This document shows, one piece after another, positions 40,500 through 50,192 of a stretch of DNA of 50,271 nt. The notes below the pieces were generated by a model, which saw only the letters and a list, made by a program, of their open reading frames with translations, made no database searches and was not told where the DNA came from. Both the position numbers and the translations under genes were made by a program. How positions within the stretch are numbered: the first letter of the stretch is position 1; every line of letters starts with the position of its first letter. This stretch comes from JBBTDV01 sp038042605 (GTDB lineage Bacteria; Bdellovibrionota; UBA1018). Location of the stretch: assembly GCA_964358645.1 (NCBI GenBank), contig CAYHPW010000017.1, positions 1-50,271 on the forward strand, given 5' to 3'.

Positions 40500-41405
40500 A
40501 TGCACAGCCAACACAAGCATATACATACCGACCACCAGGCACCAAAAGCCATAGGGAAGGCGATAGTAATCACGGTTGTTTTCATGATCGTGGAATTGGT
40601 GGGTGGTTGGATTTCAAACAGCCTGGCACTGATCTCCGATGGTGCGCACATGCTCACGGATGTGGGAGCGATGCTCTTAAGTCTTTTCGCATTATGGGTC
40701 GCAAAACGTCCACGTACGTTGATCATGAGTTTTGGTTACCATCGCGCTGAAATTCTCGGGGCGCTAGGCAGCGGGCTTGGTATCTGGCTGATCTCCGGAG
40801 TCCTTGTATATGAGGCCATTGAGCGGCTAAGGTCCCCACAACCTGTACAGGGCGTTATTGTATTTGTGGTCGCGAGCATCGGGCTTATCGCCAATTTATT
40901 AAGCATGAAGATCCTACACAAAGCTAAGCAGCACAACATCAACGTGCGTGGAGCATATTTGCATCTTTTTGCTGACGCGCTTGGGAGTGTCGGTGCCATC
41001 GTTGCTGGTCTGGTCCTCTGGCTTACCGACTGGAGGCCGATTGATCCCATAATCACGATTTGTTTTTCTGTATTGATGTTGATCAGTTCATGGGAACTCG
41101 TAAAAGAAGCGGTTGGTATTCTCATGGAGTCAACCCCACAAGGCATTGATCCAGCAAAGGTTCAGTCGGATTTGGAAGCGCTTCCTTTGGTTAAGGAAGT
41201 TCATGATCTTCATATTTGGACGGTGTCTAATGGGCGACTCGCCCTGTCCGTTCACCTGATTTCTGCGGAGCCTGAAACTGTTCTTACCACCGCCAATCAC
41301 TTATTAAAAACCAAGCATGGTATTATTCATACGACCATACAGGTGGAAAGGCCCGGTCATTTTAGTTCAGAACGTTGTTACGACTGCAAGCCGGTTGGGT
41401 TATAA
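40500..41405 (+). CDS. Cation diffusion facilitator (CzcD/ZitB-like) exporter
   Basis: 301 residues. Six membrane helices (first two around 20-65, ending near 200) and a cytosolic C-terminal domain. His-rich start (MHSQHKHIHTDH). Metal-site blocks are ISDGAHMLTDVGAMLLSLF in helix 2 and LHLFADALGSVGAIVAGL in helix 5; HDLHIWTVSNG is the C-terminal signature. Zn2+/Co2+/Cd2+ efflux by proton exchange is expected. Has its own promoter region with a tandem repeat. Ends 13 bases before tRNA-Arg. Confidence 0.9.
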   Translation: MHSQHKHIHTDHQAPKAIGKAIVITVVFMIVELVGGWISNSLALISDGAHMLTDVGAMLLSLFALWVAKRPRTLIMSFGYHRAEILGALGSGLGIWLISGVLVYEAIERLRSPQPVQGVIVFVVASIGLIANLLSMKILHKAKQHNINVRGAYLHLFADALGSVGAIVAGLVLWLTDWRPIDPIITICFSVLMLISSWELVKEAVGILMESTPQGIDPAKVQSDLEALPLVKEVHDLHIWTVSNGRLALSVHLISAEPETVLTTANHLLKTKHGIIHTTIQVERPGHFSSERCYDCKPVGL

Positions 41406-41418
41406 TGTTCAAAGCAAC

Positions 41419-41492
41419 GCACCCATAGCTCAATTGGATAGAGCATCAGACTTCGGATCTGAGGGTTGGGAGTTCGAATCTCTCTGGGTGCA
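41419..41492 (+). tRNA. tRNA-Arg (anticodon UCG)
   Basis: Acceptor GCACCCA (41419-41425) pairs with TGGGTGC (41485-41491), discriminator A at 41492. Anticodon stem TCAGA/TCTGA with loop CTTCGGA, anticodon TCG. T loop GTTCGAATC. CCA not encoded; a run of six T follows at once. Reads CGN (CGA/CGG) arginine codons. Confidence 0.95.
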
Positions 41493-41538
41493 TTTTTTAA
41501 ATCGCAGGGCTGGATCGTAAATCTTATGCCGAAAGGTC

Positions 41539-42300
41539 TTATTTAATCTCCAGCTGGACAGGGCAATGATCAGAACCCTTCACCAATGGCTGGTGTATTG
41601 ATGACTTCACCATGTCAATGGATTCTTCGTTAGTGAAATGATAGTCGATGCGCCACCCGATGTTACGCGCCCTGACCCCGGGCCGGTAACTCCACCAGGT
41701 GTAATGCCCACCCTCTTTTGAAAAATGCCGGAAGCAATCAACATAACCGCGTGCCACGTAGTGATCCAACCACGCACGTTCTTCTGGGAGAAACCCTGAG
41801 TTGTTCTCGTTCGCCTTTGGGTTTTTAAGATCGATTTCTTTATGGGCAATATTGAAGTCACCACAGACAATGACCGTCTTGCCACCACTGCGGAGCTTTT
41901 CGCAATACTCGAGGACCTTGTCGCAGTAAAAAAGCTTGTAATCAAGCCTGGCGTGATCCGGCTGAGAGTTCGGGAAATAACAATTAAGAAGCGTGAAATG
42001 CGGATACTCCGCAACAAGCACCCTACCCTCGTTGTCGATCTCTGGGACACCGACCCCGTACTTCACTTCCAACGGCTCTTTTCTTGAATAAAGTGCAACA
42101 CCGCTATATCCAGCTTTTTTTGCCGGGTGCCAATATGAATGATATCCAAGTGGATGTAAAAGTCCCTCTCCTAGCTGTTCAGGAAACGCCTTTATCTCTT
42201 GCGCACAAACGATATTGGCTCCTTCGTCTTCAAACCATTTCAGAAAACCGTGTCGCTCAGCCGCCCTTATGCCATTAACATTCCACGATAGAAGTTTCAT
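41539..42300 (-). CDS. xth: Exodeoxyribonuclease III / AP endonuclease
   Basis: 253 residues. Starts MKLLSWNVNGIRAAERHGFL, with CAQEIKAFPEQL (metal Glu), GYSGVALYSRKEP, VCGDFNIAHKEIDL, FLPEERAWLD and the active-site Asp-His in VKGSDHCPVQLE. All catalytic residues of the xthA-type base-excision enzyme are present. Normal length. Divergent from the phosphatase gene with a ~100-base gap. Confidence 0.95.
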   Translation of the reverse strand: MKLLSWNVNGIRAAERHGFLKWFEDEGANIVCAQEIKAFPEQLGEGLLHPLGYHSYWHPAKKAGYSGVALYSRKEPLEVKYGVGVPEIDNEGRVLVAEYPHFTLLNCYFPNSQPDHARLDYKLFYCDKVLEYCEKLRSGGKTVIVCGDFNIAHKEIDLKNPKANENNSGFLPEERAWLDHYVARGYVDCFRHFSKEGGHYTWWSYRPGVRARNIGWRIDYHFTNEESIDMVKSSIHQPLVKGSDHCPVQLEIK

Positions 42301-42401
42301 TCTCGGGAAACTACCAAAAGCCGTTTAAAATTTACACGCATAAAAATTCGGCATTTTTTTTGGGGCAACTACGGGGTATGAGTTAGCAAAGGCAGGAAAA
42401 C

Positions 42402-44153
42402 ATGACTTTTAAAAAATATAATTCAATAAATCCTTCAATAAATCCATGGAGCATTAAATTATTAATAATTTTTTCGTTAATACTTTCCAGTGCTCCAAAA
42501 GCAATAAGCGCAACAATAGATCAGTCGGCCACTTACCTAAAGAAACCAAAGCTTATACTCGTGCTCGTGATAGACCAGTTCCGCGCTGATTACCTTACAC
42601 GATTCGAAGCGCGGTTCTTGCCAGCAAAACAACAAAATGGCGACGTCGGTGGCTTCAGATATCTCATGTCAAAAGGCGCATACTTCCCTTTCGCCGAATA
42701 CGACATCACGCAATCCATGACCGGGCCTGGTCACGCCACGGTCCTGACAGGTGCATACCCGTACCAGATGGGGATACCGGTCAATTACTGGTTTAATCAA
42801 GAAACTAAGGAACTAGAATACTGTGTCAGCGATAAAGACAACGCGATTATCGGTAAATCACAAACAGGAATATCTCCAAAAAATCTGATCGGCACAACTG
42901 TCGGCGACGAACTTAAAAACGCAGGCTACCCATCAAGAGTAGTCGGCATAGCAATCAAAGACAGAGCTGCTGTCTTGATGGCCGGCCACCGCGCTGACGT
43001 AGCACTCTGGTTTGACAGGAAAACAAACGAATGGGTCTCAAGCCGTTATTATTTTCCAGACGGCATTCTCCCAAAATGGGTTAATGAGCTGAATGAAGAA
43101 ATTAAAAATAACATAGGCAAGCCCCTTACTTGGCCAGTCCCAAGCGCCACATCAGGTCTTTCTATCGCCGACATGACCCCATACTTTTCGCGGGAGGAAC
43201 TAACTGATAAATCGTCCCCACCGGCCGAGATAGGCTCAAGCTTTCCCCATAAGGTGACCTTCGGCTCACCGATGTCGATTTTATTCCCGTTTGGATTTGA
43301 AATTACAGCTGATGCCGCTGGGCGCGCCTTAGACGCCTTAAAGCTTGGCCAGACAAAAGCTACAGACATTCTTGCAGTTAGCTTTTCATCACACGATTAC
43401 ATGGGGCACGCATTCGGCCCGAACAGCCTGGAGATGGAGGAAACAACAATTATCGCCGACAGGACTATCTCTAGACTTTTGAATCACGTAAAAAAGCGAC
43501 TTCCCAATGGGCTATCCGACGCTGTCATCGTATTTACCGGCGATCATGGCTCGCCACCAAGCCCCACCTGGGCCAAGGCGAACAAACTTCCGGCTGGTCT
43601 GTTAGACGAGCAGGTCGTGGCAAAATCTCTTACACAGAAACTGGACGAAAAATTCGGGAAACCAGCGAACAGTATGGAATGGCTTGTAATTCATGACTTC
43701 AATATCTACATAGACAGGAAAACTCTTGCCGCAAAAAAAATTCCTTTAACTGAAATAGAGAGCGAACTTAAGCAGAACATGCTTGGCATAGACTGGGTGG
43801 CCCACGTGATTACTTCCACCGAATATAATGCGCGCATTCTCCCGCCTGGAATACACGGCCGCCAGGTCATGCGCACATACTTCCCAGGTAGAAGCGGGGA
43901 CATGGTAATAATCCCAAAACCATTTTTCATACCTAATCTGGATGGCGCTGCCACGCACATCACCGGCTACGTATACGATCGAACGGTGCCGCTCATTTTT
44001 TCAGGCCTGAACATCAAGGCCGGGATTTATGCAACACGTGCCGAGATTGTGGATGTCGCCCCGACGCTTTCATTCTTGCTCGGAATCATTCCACCAAGCT
44101 GTTCCGAAGGAAGGGTATTAAACGAGGCGCTTACACTGGTCGGACGCAAATAA
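42402..44153 (+). CDS. PafA-like alkaline phosphatase-superfamily protein
   Basis: 583 residues with a signal peptide (~20-37, ending KAISA). The metal Asp58 is in LVLVIDQFRADYL and the nucleophile Thr107 in ITQSMTGPGHATVLTGAYP; SFSSHDYMGHAFG and VIVFTGDHGSPP supply the rest of the two-metal site. GVNYWF-type region (IPVNYWFNQETKELEY) matches the PafA branch, periplasmic phosphate-irrepressible phosphatases. Substrate range is broad in the family. Start has GGAAAAC before ATG. Followed by a strong terminator. Confidence 0.85.
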   Translation: MTFKKYNSINPSINPWSIKLLIIFSLILSSAPKAISATIDQSATYLKKPKLILVLVIDQFRADYLTRFEARFLPAKQQNGDVGGFRYLMSKGAYFPFAEYDITQSMTGPGHATVLTGAYPYQMGIPVNYWFNQETKELEYCVSDKDNAIIGKSQTGISPKNLIGTTVGDELKNAGYPSRVVGIAIKDRAAVLMAGHRADVALWFDRKTNEWVSSRYYFPDGILPKWVNELNEEIKNNIGKPLTWPVPSATSGLSIADMTPYFSREELTDKSSPPAEIGSSFPHKVTFGSPMSILFPFGFEITADAAGRALDALKLGQTKATDILAVSFSSHDYMGHAFGPNSLEMEETTIIADRTISRLLNHVKKRLPNGLSDAVIVFTGDHGSPPSPTWAKANKLPAGLLDEQVVAKSLTQKLDEKFGKPANSMEWLVIHDFNIYIDRKTLAAKKIPLTEIESELKQNMLGIDWVAHVITSTEYNARILPPGIHGRQVMRTYFPGRSGDMVIIPKPFFIPNLDGAATHITGYVYDRTVPLIFSGLNIKAGIYATRAEIVDVAPTLSFLLGIIPPSCSEGRVLNEALTLVGRK

Positions 44154-44180
44154 ATACCTTGTCACACCTGAGTAATAAAA

Positions 44181-44216
44181 AAACCCACCCTCGCCTTATA
44201 AAGCGGGGGTGGGTTT
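44181..44216. terminator. Bidirectional intrinsic terminator
   Basis: AAACCCACCC plus TCGC (44181-44194) pairs with GCGG plus GGGTGGGTTT (44203-44216), a 14-bp stem with one G-U pair and an 8-base loop. An A-run precedes and T residues follow, so it can end the phosphatase transcript and the convergent MtrB/PioB operon. Confidence 0.9.
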
Positions 44217-44229
44217 ATAAAACCAGTCT

Positions 44230-46395
44230 TTAGAACCGGTACGTAGCCGCTACATACACCATGTGAGCCGTGTAATCATGATCATTACCCGCTCCACTTA
44301 GGAAGTACTTAGACGACCCGTTATAATACTGATAGTTATTGAACGCGATATCGTTCAGCCTGAACTTCTCATATGCATAGCCAAGAGTCGTATCAAGATC
44401 ATCCATCACCCGGTACTTAACCTTGGTGTCTAGCACGCTCTTTCGATAATCGTCGTACTCATAGATATTCGGCAAGCTTGCAATATTATTCTCCGGCATG
44501 AATTCATTCTGACCGTCATTAACTGACTGCTGCCAGTTTGCACTCACGTCAAGCTTGTCCTTCATTACTGGAACATCAACACCGAAACCATAAGCCCAGT
44601 AATAATCAGTCTCATTCATACTCCAGTTGTAGGTCGTGCTTGTCGAACCCGCGGCCGGATCGGCAGCGCTGCCGTACGTCCTCTTATTTGTCAGAAAGCT
44701 CGCCTTTTCCACATTGCCGAATGCACTCACTTTCACGAACGGAAATTGATAGGCAATATCTCCGAACACCTCAGTTCTTGGAGCTGACTGCAAACCAAGC
44801 TGATTGGCCGTATACCTATCTTTCTTGTAAGCATACTCGGCACCAAGTTCTAGGTGCTCGATCGGCTCGAGATCAACCCCAAGCTTAACAGCATCCCTGA
44901 CCTTGCCTGCAGCATCAAATGGCTTGTTAAAATCCTGGCCGGTGACGGCGCTGGGGTCAACAACCACACCTTCTGAAATCCTCCACATGCGCTCGACCTT
45001 AAGCTTAGCTGTCATGAAATCCATCATATTATTTTTGACACCAGCATAGACGATTTTATCAGTCGTCTTCTCGGCGTCATGTCTTTCACGATGAACCTGC
45101 ATGTACTCAAAGCCCCCCATCGCCTTAGTCTTGGCCGGTAGCTTAAGCCCAAGATCTAAGCCCGCGTCGTTCTTACGATAGCTGAAAAGTTCGTTCTCGG
45201 CCTCATACCCTCCGTTCGAGAATGTGATCTTGGTCGAGCTGTTCTTCTTGTTTAAGTAAGAATAGTACAGCTTAGAATCCAGGATATCGAGCAACTCAGA
45301 ATGAGCCGCAACAGACACCGACTTATAGGCGATATCCCCCTTGAACTCATTGGTGTTCAATGTTAGCTGGGCAACCTCATAGGTAGGTGTCAAACCAGGC
45401 CCTCCACCGGATGCGGCTGCAATCGTGTCCAGTATCCCTAACGTGTTACTTAGCTTCGAATAACTCCCACGTAATGCAAGTGTTGTATCAAATGGCAACC
45501 CCGAATAAGTGCCCTGAATACCGATCTTCTTATAATCGTTATCCGAAGCTCCGGAAGTCACCTGATTCAACGTCCTCGAAGTCACGTAAGGATCGCGCCA
45601 AGTCATGTAATCATTGGCATTGGCGAACCTGCTGAAGAGCCCATCTGCCGATGCCAGGAAATTATCCGTGTGGTATCCAGCAGTGGCCGTGAAGTTGGTC
45701 GTTGTGTAATCGATCGCAAGCGGCAACTCAACTGGGCTACCGAAATTGCTACACGACTTTGTACTAGATGAACTCTTAGCATCAGCACAAACACCGTTAG
45801 TGTAAGAAACAGGCCTTTTGCCTGTTGTCGATACTTTATTTGCACCTAGCTTTAAGAAGTACGGCTCAGCCGGGATAAGATCGACGTCCGCACCTACGGT
45901 CTTTGCCTTTGTGGCGTAGTCGAACTCCGTCCAGGTGGAAGGATCCGTGCTTACTGTCGGCGTAAACGTGGTACTCGTCGGCACCTTGTCAGTTGCCGTA
46001 TAGGTCAACTCATTCGTACCAATGCCCGAATAAAACGAACGCGCCCCGAACGAATAATTATGAGGTGTCTCGTTATAGAAAAGTGAGTATTTAAAGCTTG
46101 TGTACCTACCCCCCTTAACCCCATAAAATTGGTTATTCAGGCCGACATTCTCGAACGTCACATCCGTGAAGTAGGCGTCCTTACTAAAGAAGACCTTACC
46201 TCCAAAGATTATCCCGTCGCTGATGTCCCTGAACTCGTTGAATCTCGCACTTTCTCTATCGTTAGTGACTGACCTGTATCCTATGTCGGCACTTCCTTTT
46301 AAGTCGTATTCGCCAAGCTTAAACTCACCGAATGCGACCACTGGTTGCCAGCATAGAACCGCTATTGATGCTAGTAACGCTATTCTAATCTTCAT
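44230..46395 (-). CDS. mtrB: MtrB/PioB-family decahaem-associated outer-membrane barrel
   Basis: 721 residues. Signal peptide to ~residue 23 (VVAFGEFKLGEYDLKGSADI). The rest is a large beta-barrel with aromatic strand ends and many soluble loops, ending YVAATYRF with C-terminal Phe. MtrB/PioB proteins sheathe a decahaem cytochrome through the outer membrane; the decahaem partner is the gene immediately upstream. The one Cys pair (VCADAKSSSSTKSCSNF) is in a loop, unlike the N-terminal CXXC of Shewanella MtrB, so it is nearer to the PioB type. End of the operon. Confidence 0.8.
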   Translation of the reverse strand: MKIRIALLASIAVLCWQPVVAFGEFKLGEYDLKGSADIGYRSVTNDRESARFNEFRDISDGIIFGGKVFFSKDAYFTDVTFENVGLNNQFYGVKGGRYTSFKYSLFYNETPHNYSFGARSFYSGIGTNELTYTATDKVPTSTTFTPTVSTDPSTWTEFDYATKAKTVGADVDLIPAEPYFLKLGANKVSTTGKRPVSYTNGVCADAKSSSSTKSCSNFGSPVELPLAIDYTTTNFTATAGYHTDNFLASADGLFSRFANANDYMTWRDPYVTSRTLNQVTSGASDNDYKKIGIQGTYSGLPFDTTLALRGSYSKLSNTLGILDTIAAASGGGPGLTPTYEVAQLTLNTNEFKGDIAYKSVSVAAHSELLDILDSKLYYSYLNKKNSSTKITFSNGGYEAENELFSYRKNDAGLDLGLKLPAKTKAMGGFEYMQVHRERHDAEKTTDKIVYAGVKNNMMDFMTAKLKVERMWRISEGVVVDPSAVTGQDFNKPFDAAGKVRDAVKLGVDLEPIEHLELGAEYAYKKDRYTANQLGLQSAPRTEVFGDIAYQFPFVKVSAFGNVEKASFLTNKRTYGSAADPAAGSTSTTYNWSMNETDYYWAYGFGVDVPVMKDKLDVSANWQQSVNDGQNEFMPENNIASLPNIYEYDDYRKSVLDTKVKYRVMDDLDTTLGYAYEKFRLNDIAFNNYQYYNGSSKYFLSGAGNDHDYTAHMVYVAATYRF

Positions 46396-46422
46396 TTTAT
46401 ACTCTCCCTGTATCCTGGATTA

Positions 46423-47370
46423 TTAATGGGTCAAGTACTTGCCACCGTTATAGCCCTGCCCCTGATTTGAGGACCCGGAAACTGGTATTTCTTTCGGGTT
46501 CTTCGGGGCATTGCTACCATGGATATTGCCGTGGCAGTTGGCACATGCTTTCGAAACAAGCCTTGTACTCGGAGCCGATACGCCAAATCCATTTGTAGCT
46601 GTATAAGCCGTACTCGGGTGCCTACCCTCATGACAATTCTGACAGAGGTTAGGCAACTTCTGCACGAGCAAATTCTCGTGATTGCTGCCGTGCGGATTAT
46701 GGCAAGTCGCGCAGTTCTCCTCAACAGGAGCATGTTCCCAAAGATAAGGCCCACGCTTATCGGCGTGACACTTATAGCAAGTCTGATTGACATTTTCCGC
46801 TGCTAGGTTCCCATGTGAGAGCGAACCATGCGGATTATGGCAATCAGCGCAAGTGACTTTCCCTTCTTTAATAGGATGGTGCGATGATTTCCCGACAAGG
46901 GCCTTGATATCCTTGTGGCAACCAAAACATGTTTCGGGTTTTGGTATGACAGCTGCCTTGCCTCCATGCATGTTGTGACAACTGGCGCAGTCAACATCAT
47001 TTTTGGAGTGCTTGCCCATCTTCCAGAACGCAACTTTGTTTGAGGTGCTATGGCAACTCAAACATTGCTTGCTTCTCTCCTGGGCTGTTTGCTTGGAGCC
47101 TTTACTAAAACTTATTATCGACTCCTTGCCACCACCGTTTTTAATATGCTCTTCCGTGGAACCATGGCAAGCCTCACAACTGTGCTTGGAACCCCCTTCT
47201 ACGAGATTCCACGCGGCATTGTGATGCCCTGACTCAAAAGATTTCACGGCCTCTTCATGACACTCGCTGCATTTGTTTTCCGCAAATGCAATCTGTCTTA
47301 AAGACCCCAAAACCACCATGCAAGATGCAAGAACAGTTATTAAAAATAACCGTCGGATCGTATCCTTCAT
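46423..47370 (-). CDS. Decahaem c-type cytochrome, DmsE/MtrA/PioA type
   Basis: 315 residues from the ATG at 47368-47370, with GGGGTGG upstream; a start at 47394 is possible but lacks a ribosome site. Signal peptide ending AFAEN. Ten CXXCH motifs (CSECH, CEACH, CLSCH, CASCH, CFGCH, CADCH, CYKCH, CATCH, CQNCH, CANCH) bind ten haems c, exactly the MtrA/DmsE number. It fits in the barrel encoded next to it and carries electrons across the outer membrane. The C-terminal tail (GSSNQGQGYNGG) is a low-complexity extension. Confidence 0.9.
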   Translation of the reverse strand: MKDTIRRLFLITVLASCMVVLGSLRQIAFAENKCSECHEEAVKSFESGHHNAAWNLVEGGSKHSCEACHGSTEEHIKNGGGKESIISFSKGSKQTAQERSKQCLSCHSTSNKVAFWKMGKHSKNDVDCASCHNMHGGKAAVIPKPETCFGCHKDIKALVGKSSHHPIKEGKVTCADCHNPHGSLSHGNLAAENVNQTCYKCHADKRGPYLWEHAPVEENCATCHNPHGSNHENLLVQKLPNLCQNCHEGRHPSTAYTATNGFGVSAPSTRLVSKACANCHGNIHGSNAPKNPKEIPVSGSSNQGQGYNGGKYLTH

Positions 47371-47580
47371 TGACCGCCACCCCTTTCTTTCCAAATCACC
47401 GCAGTTTTAAAGACAAATACGTCGCTTCAAAAAACAATGTTTGTACTTATTAATTCTTTCGCTTAATGGAAAGTGTACGCCAGCAAACTGCTTTAGCAAG
47501 CTGTTTTTTCTAAAAATTTTATGTACTTGTATTTTTCTTGCGGAAAAAATGTCCCATAACAATTCTAGCGGAAGAGATAC

Positions 47581-48063
47581 TTACCCATTTCTTCTATTAT
47601 TGACGTCATCCGGTGGGTAGTTTGTTTCATCAGGAGATGGGGATGGTGAAGGCTCGACACTTTCTCTAACCTCAATCACGCCAGTCATCAAAGGATGTAT
47701 CGAGCAAACATATGTATACGTTCCGGAAGTCTCGAACGTGAACGAAAAAGACTCGCCAGGCGCTAATGCTCCAGAATCCCAAACACTAGGCGTTGACGTT
47801 GATGTAGCAGTGTGGCTGACCGCATCGCCATTAATCCAAGTAACTGTCGTACCCTTTATAATTACCAAAGGATTGGTGCCAAAAGCTTGCGCACCCATTG
47901 TGGTAGCACCTTGCGGTATCGTAACAGTTACACCGACACTACCGGGCTGGCCCGGTGGTGAAACCGATGGTGGCTGCAACGCGGGCACAGTGGTCTTGTT
48001 TTCACTACAACTCACAAAACTTGCCAGAACAATAGCCATACCAACATGTAATTTTTTAAACAT
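47581..48063 (-). CDS. Cupredoxin (plastocyanin/azurin-like) lipoprotein
   Basis: 160 residues from the ATG at 48061-48063; a TTG at 48075 is also in frame. Lipobox SFVSC, lipidated Cys near residue 19. After a Pro/Ser linker comes a cupredoxin domain: TVTWINGDAVSHTAT (His ligand), then GTYTYVCSIHPLMTG with Cys, His and Met ligands of a type 1 blue copper site. C-terminal ~25 residues Pro/Ser/Asp-rich. Lies between the cytochrome and NrfD genes, so it could shuttle electrons in the periplasm between the NrfD complex and the decahaem cytochrome; this link is inferred from position. Confidence 0.8.
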   Translation of the reverse strand: MFKKLHVGMAIVLASFVSCSENKTTVPALQPPSVSPPGQPGSVGVTVTIPQGATTMGAQAFGTNPLVIIKGTTVTWINGDAVSHTATSTSTPSVWDSGALAPGESFSFTFETSGTYTYVCSIHPLMTGVIEVRESVEPSPSPSPDETNYPPDDVNNRRNG

Positions 48064-48152
48064 ATTGGTAAACAAGCAATGCAGGTCGTGTTCCAGTAAA
48101 ATCGCGTCAAAAAGCCGACGGCTACCAGAAGTCGTGATTAACTAATCGACAT

Positions 48153-49361
48153 TTAAGTTTCATTCGCCTTGGCGGTATCTGGCTCTAACCATGGAGGGAG
48201 CAGCTTCGCCAACACGAAGAGAATAATCAGTGGCATAACAAGCAGGCACATCGTCATCAATAAGCCCTCGAGCCCAAGCAGGTGCACCTTATATGTAGTC
48301 AAGCCGTGGAAGCTCTTGGAGAACATCTGCCCGCCGACCACGACATTCCACCGCATGCTGAAAATGCCAACCTGGATCAATATCGCGGAAATAAAATAAA
48401 ACACCCTTCGCATCTCATCAGGAAGCGTTCCAAATCTGGCCATGGCTATGGCGAACATTGGTATAATACTGCCGATCAGTAGTTGGGAGATAACCAGACT
48501 GATGAACAGCCGGTCCGTCACCAACCGCGAAAGGATATGGATAGACTCCTCGGATTCATACAGGCGATGGATGAAGTCAAGGATCTCAAGAGCAATGTCC
48601 AGAATCATCGCGTAAAGGAGGAATTCAGAAAGCTTGTTTAAACAAGCCATGTTTATCTGTTTCCATCTAAACCAGGATGTAACCATATATACTAGCAACA
48701 CGGCTGCCATTCCAGACACGATCGCTGAAAAAAGAAACACAACCGGCATCAGCACGGAACTCCACCAAGGATTCGCCTTGATCGACCCGAAAATAAAACC
48801 CACATAACCATGGAGCAGGAACGCCGACGGGATACCGATGAAAGTAATAAGCTTGCCAGCCTTGTCGTCAAATTTTACTGCCTTTTCAGATAAGTCGGTG
48901 GCCCCCAATGTAATAAGTTTATAAAAATATTTCAAAAATCCCTTTTTCTCCTGCGAGAAAATCACTATGTCGCGTCGGTAATCAAACCAGATTTCTAACA
49001 ATAAAACCACGAGCAGGTACCATGCGTAAACGAATCCGAACATGGCCATGGCGGAAGTCAGATGTGGCGTAAGGAACATCTCAAATGACCGCTCTGGATG
49101 CCCTAGATGCACAAGCAACGGTAGCGGTGCCACAATCAAAAATGCCAGCGCAGTCAGCAGCGCAAGGCGGTAAACCGGCATCAGTGCTTTAACGCGAAAA
49201 ACCCGCTCAAGCGAAGCCAGGATGAATGCTCCGGCAACCAAACCAGTAAGATACGGGTAAAGAACAATCAACAACTCCCATTGAAGAAAATACTCGTTTG
49301 GATAAATATACCCAGCAAAAGATCCCAATGCGTCCGCGGTTTGTTGAATGGCGTGTTCCAT
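48153..49361 (-). CDS. nrfD: NrfD/PsrC-family quinone-interacting membrane subunit
   Basis: 402 residues with about nine or ten membrane helices (e.g. LTGLVAGAFILASLERVF, ALLTALAFLIVAPLPLLVHL, WYLLVVLLLEIWFDY, IPSAFLLHGYVGFIFGSIKA, LLMTMCLLVMPLIILFVLA). LVHLGHPERSFEMFLTPHLT and FLLHGYVGF are NrfD-family marks. It exchanges electrons with the menaquinone or ubiquinone pool. The stop is 3 bases from the ferredoxin start on the same strand, so they are co-translated and form a complex. Confidence 0.85.
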   Translation of the reverse strand: MEHAIQQTADALGSFAGYIYPNEYFLQWELLIVLYPYLTGLVAGAFILASLERVFRVKALMPVYRLALLTALAFLIVAPLPLLVHLGHPERSFEMFLTPHLTSAMAMFGFVYAWYLLVVLLLEIWFDYRRDIVIFSQEKKGFLKYFYKLITLGATDLSEKAVKFDDKAGKLITFIGIPSAFLLHGYVGFIFGSIKANPWWSSVLMPVVFLFSAIVSGMAAVLLVYMVTSWFRWKQINMACLNKLSEFLLYAMILDIALEILDFIHRLYESEESIHILSRLVTDRLFISLVISQLLIGSIIPMFAIAMARFGTLPDEMRRVFYFISAILIQVGIFSMRWNVVVGGQMFSKSFHGLTTYKVHLLGLEGLLMTMCLLVMPLIILFVLAKLLPPWLEPDTAKANET

Positions 49362-49364
49362 AGC

Positions 49365-50192
49365 TTACCTGACCTCTTGGTCTGCGTTTGCGTAAAACAC
49401 CTTGGGCCTAGTATTAAGTTCAGGCTTAAGTGTTTTAATCGCATTAAATTGCAGAATCCGGTGAATTGGACTGCTTAGTTTTTTAAGATCACCAAAAACT
49501 CTCGCTTGTGTAGGACAAACTTCAACGCAGGCAGGTGCCAAACCCTTGCTTATCCTATGGTAACAAAACGTGCACTTATCAGCGACACGCTTTTCCGGAT
49601 GAATATATCTCGCGCCGTAAGGACAAGCCTGGATGCAATAGCGGCATCCTACGCAATAACTATCATCAACAAGAACAACCCCGTCCGGACTCTTAAAAGT
49701 CGCGCCCACCGGGCAAACCTGCACGCACGGAGGATTATCACAATGGTTGCAGAGTTTAGGCACAAAGAAAGTTTTTAGGACATCCCCATTTTCAGGCTGA
49801 TCAGGAAATCCGTCTATGCCGGCATTCGGGCTGTCAATCATAGGTTCACCCTTTTTGGGAATCACATAGCGCTCAACCCATGTACGCACATAGTACGGAG
49901 AATCTGGAACCTTGTTTTCTTTCTTGCAGGCGGCAGCACATCTTCCACATCCTATGCACTTTTTAATATCCACCGCCATGGCATAACTGACTTCACTGTT
50001 CGGAGCTTTACCATTATTTGAAGTTTTTGTGTCCTCTCCGCTTGAGCGTTTTGAAGATAACCCGAAAGTAAAAAGCGTTATCCCTGCTGGAACCGCCTTA
50101 AAACACCAGTCCAGAAACTGTCGCCGACCTACATCCTTCTTATGCTTACGATCATTGGCCTCGTCGCTACAGTTATTATTGTCGATACTCAT
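49365..50192 (-). CDS. Tat-exported four-cluster [4Fe-4S] ferredoxin (NrfC/HybA/DmsB type)
   Basis: 275 residues from the ATG at 50190-50192 with CCGGAGGC upstream (longer frame to 50234 lies in the cytochrome gene). Twin-arginine signal GRRQFLDWCFKAVPAGITLF (~22-41) sends it folded to the periplasm. Four Cys clusters: CIGCGRCAAACKKEN, CNHCDNPPCVQVCPVGA, CVGCRYCIQACPYGARYI and CTFCYHRISKGLAPACVEVC. Together with NrfD and the upstream cytochrome it makes a periplasmic-facing electron-transfer complex; start overlaps the cytochrome stop (ATGA). Confidence 0.88.
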   Translation of the reverse strand: MSIDNNNCSDEANDRKHKKDVGRRQFLDWCFKAVPAGITLFTFGLSSKRSSGEDTKTSNNGKAPNSEVSYAMAVDIKKCIGCGRCAAACKKENKVPDSPYYVRTWVERYVIPKKGEPMIDSPNAGIDGFPDQPENGDVLKTFFVPKLCNHCDNPPCVQVCPVGATFKSPDGVVLVDDSYCVGCRYCIQACPYGARYIHPEKRVADKCTFCYHRISKGLAPACVEVCPTQARVFGDLKKLSSPIHRILQFNAIKTLKPELNTRPKVFYANADQEVR

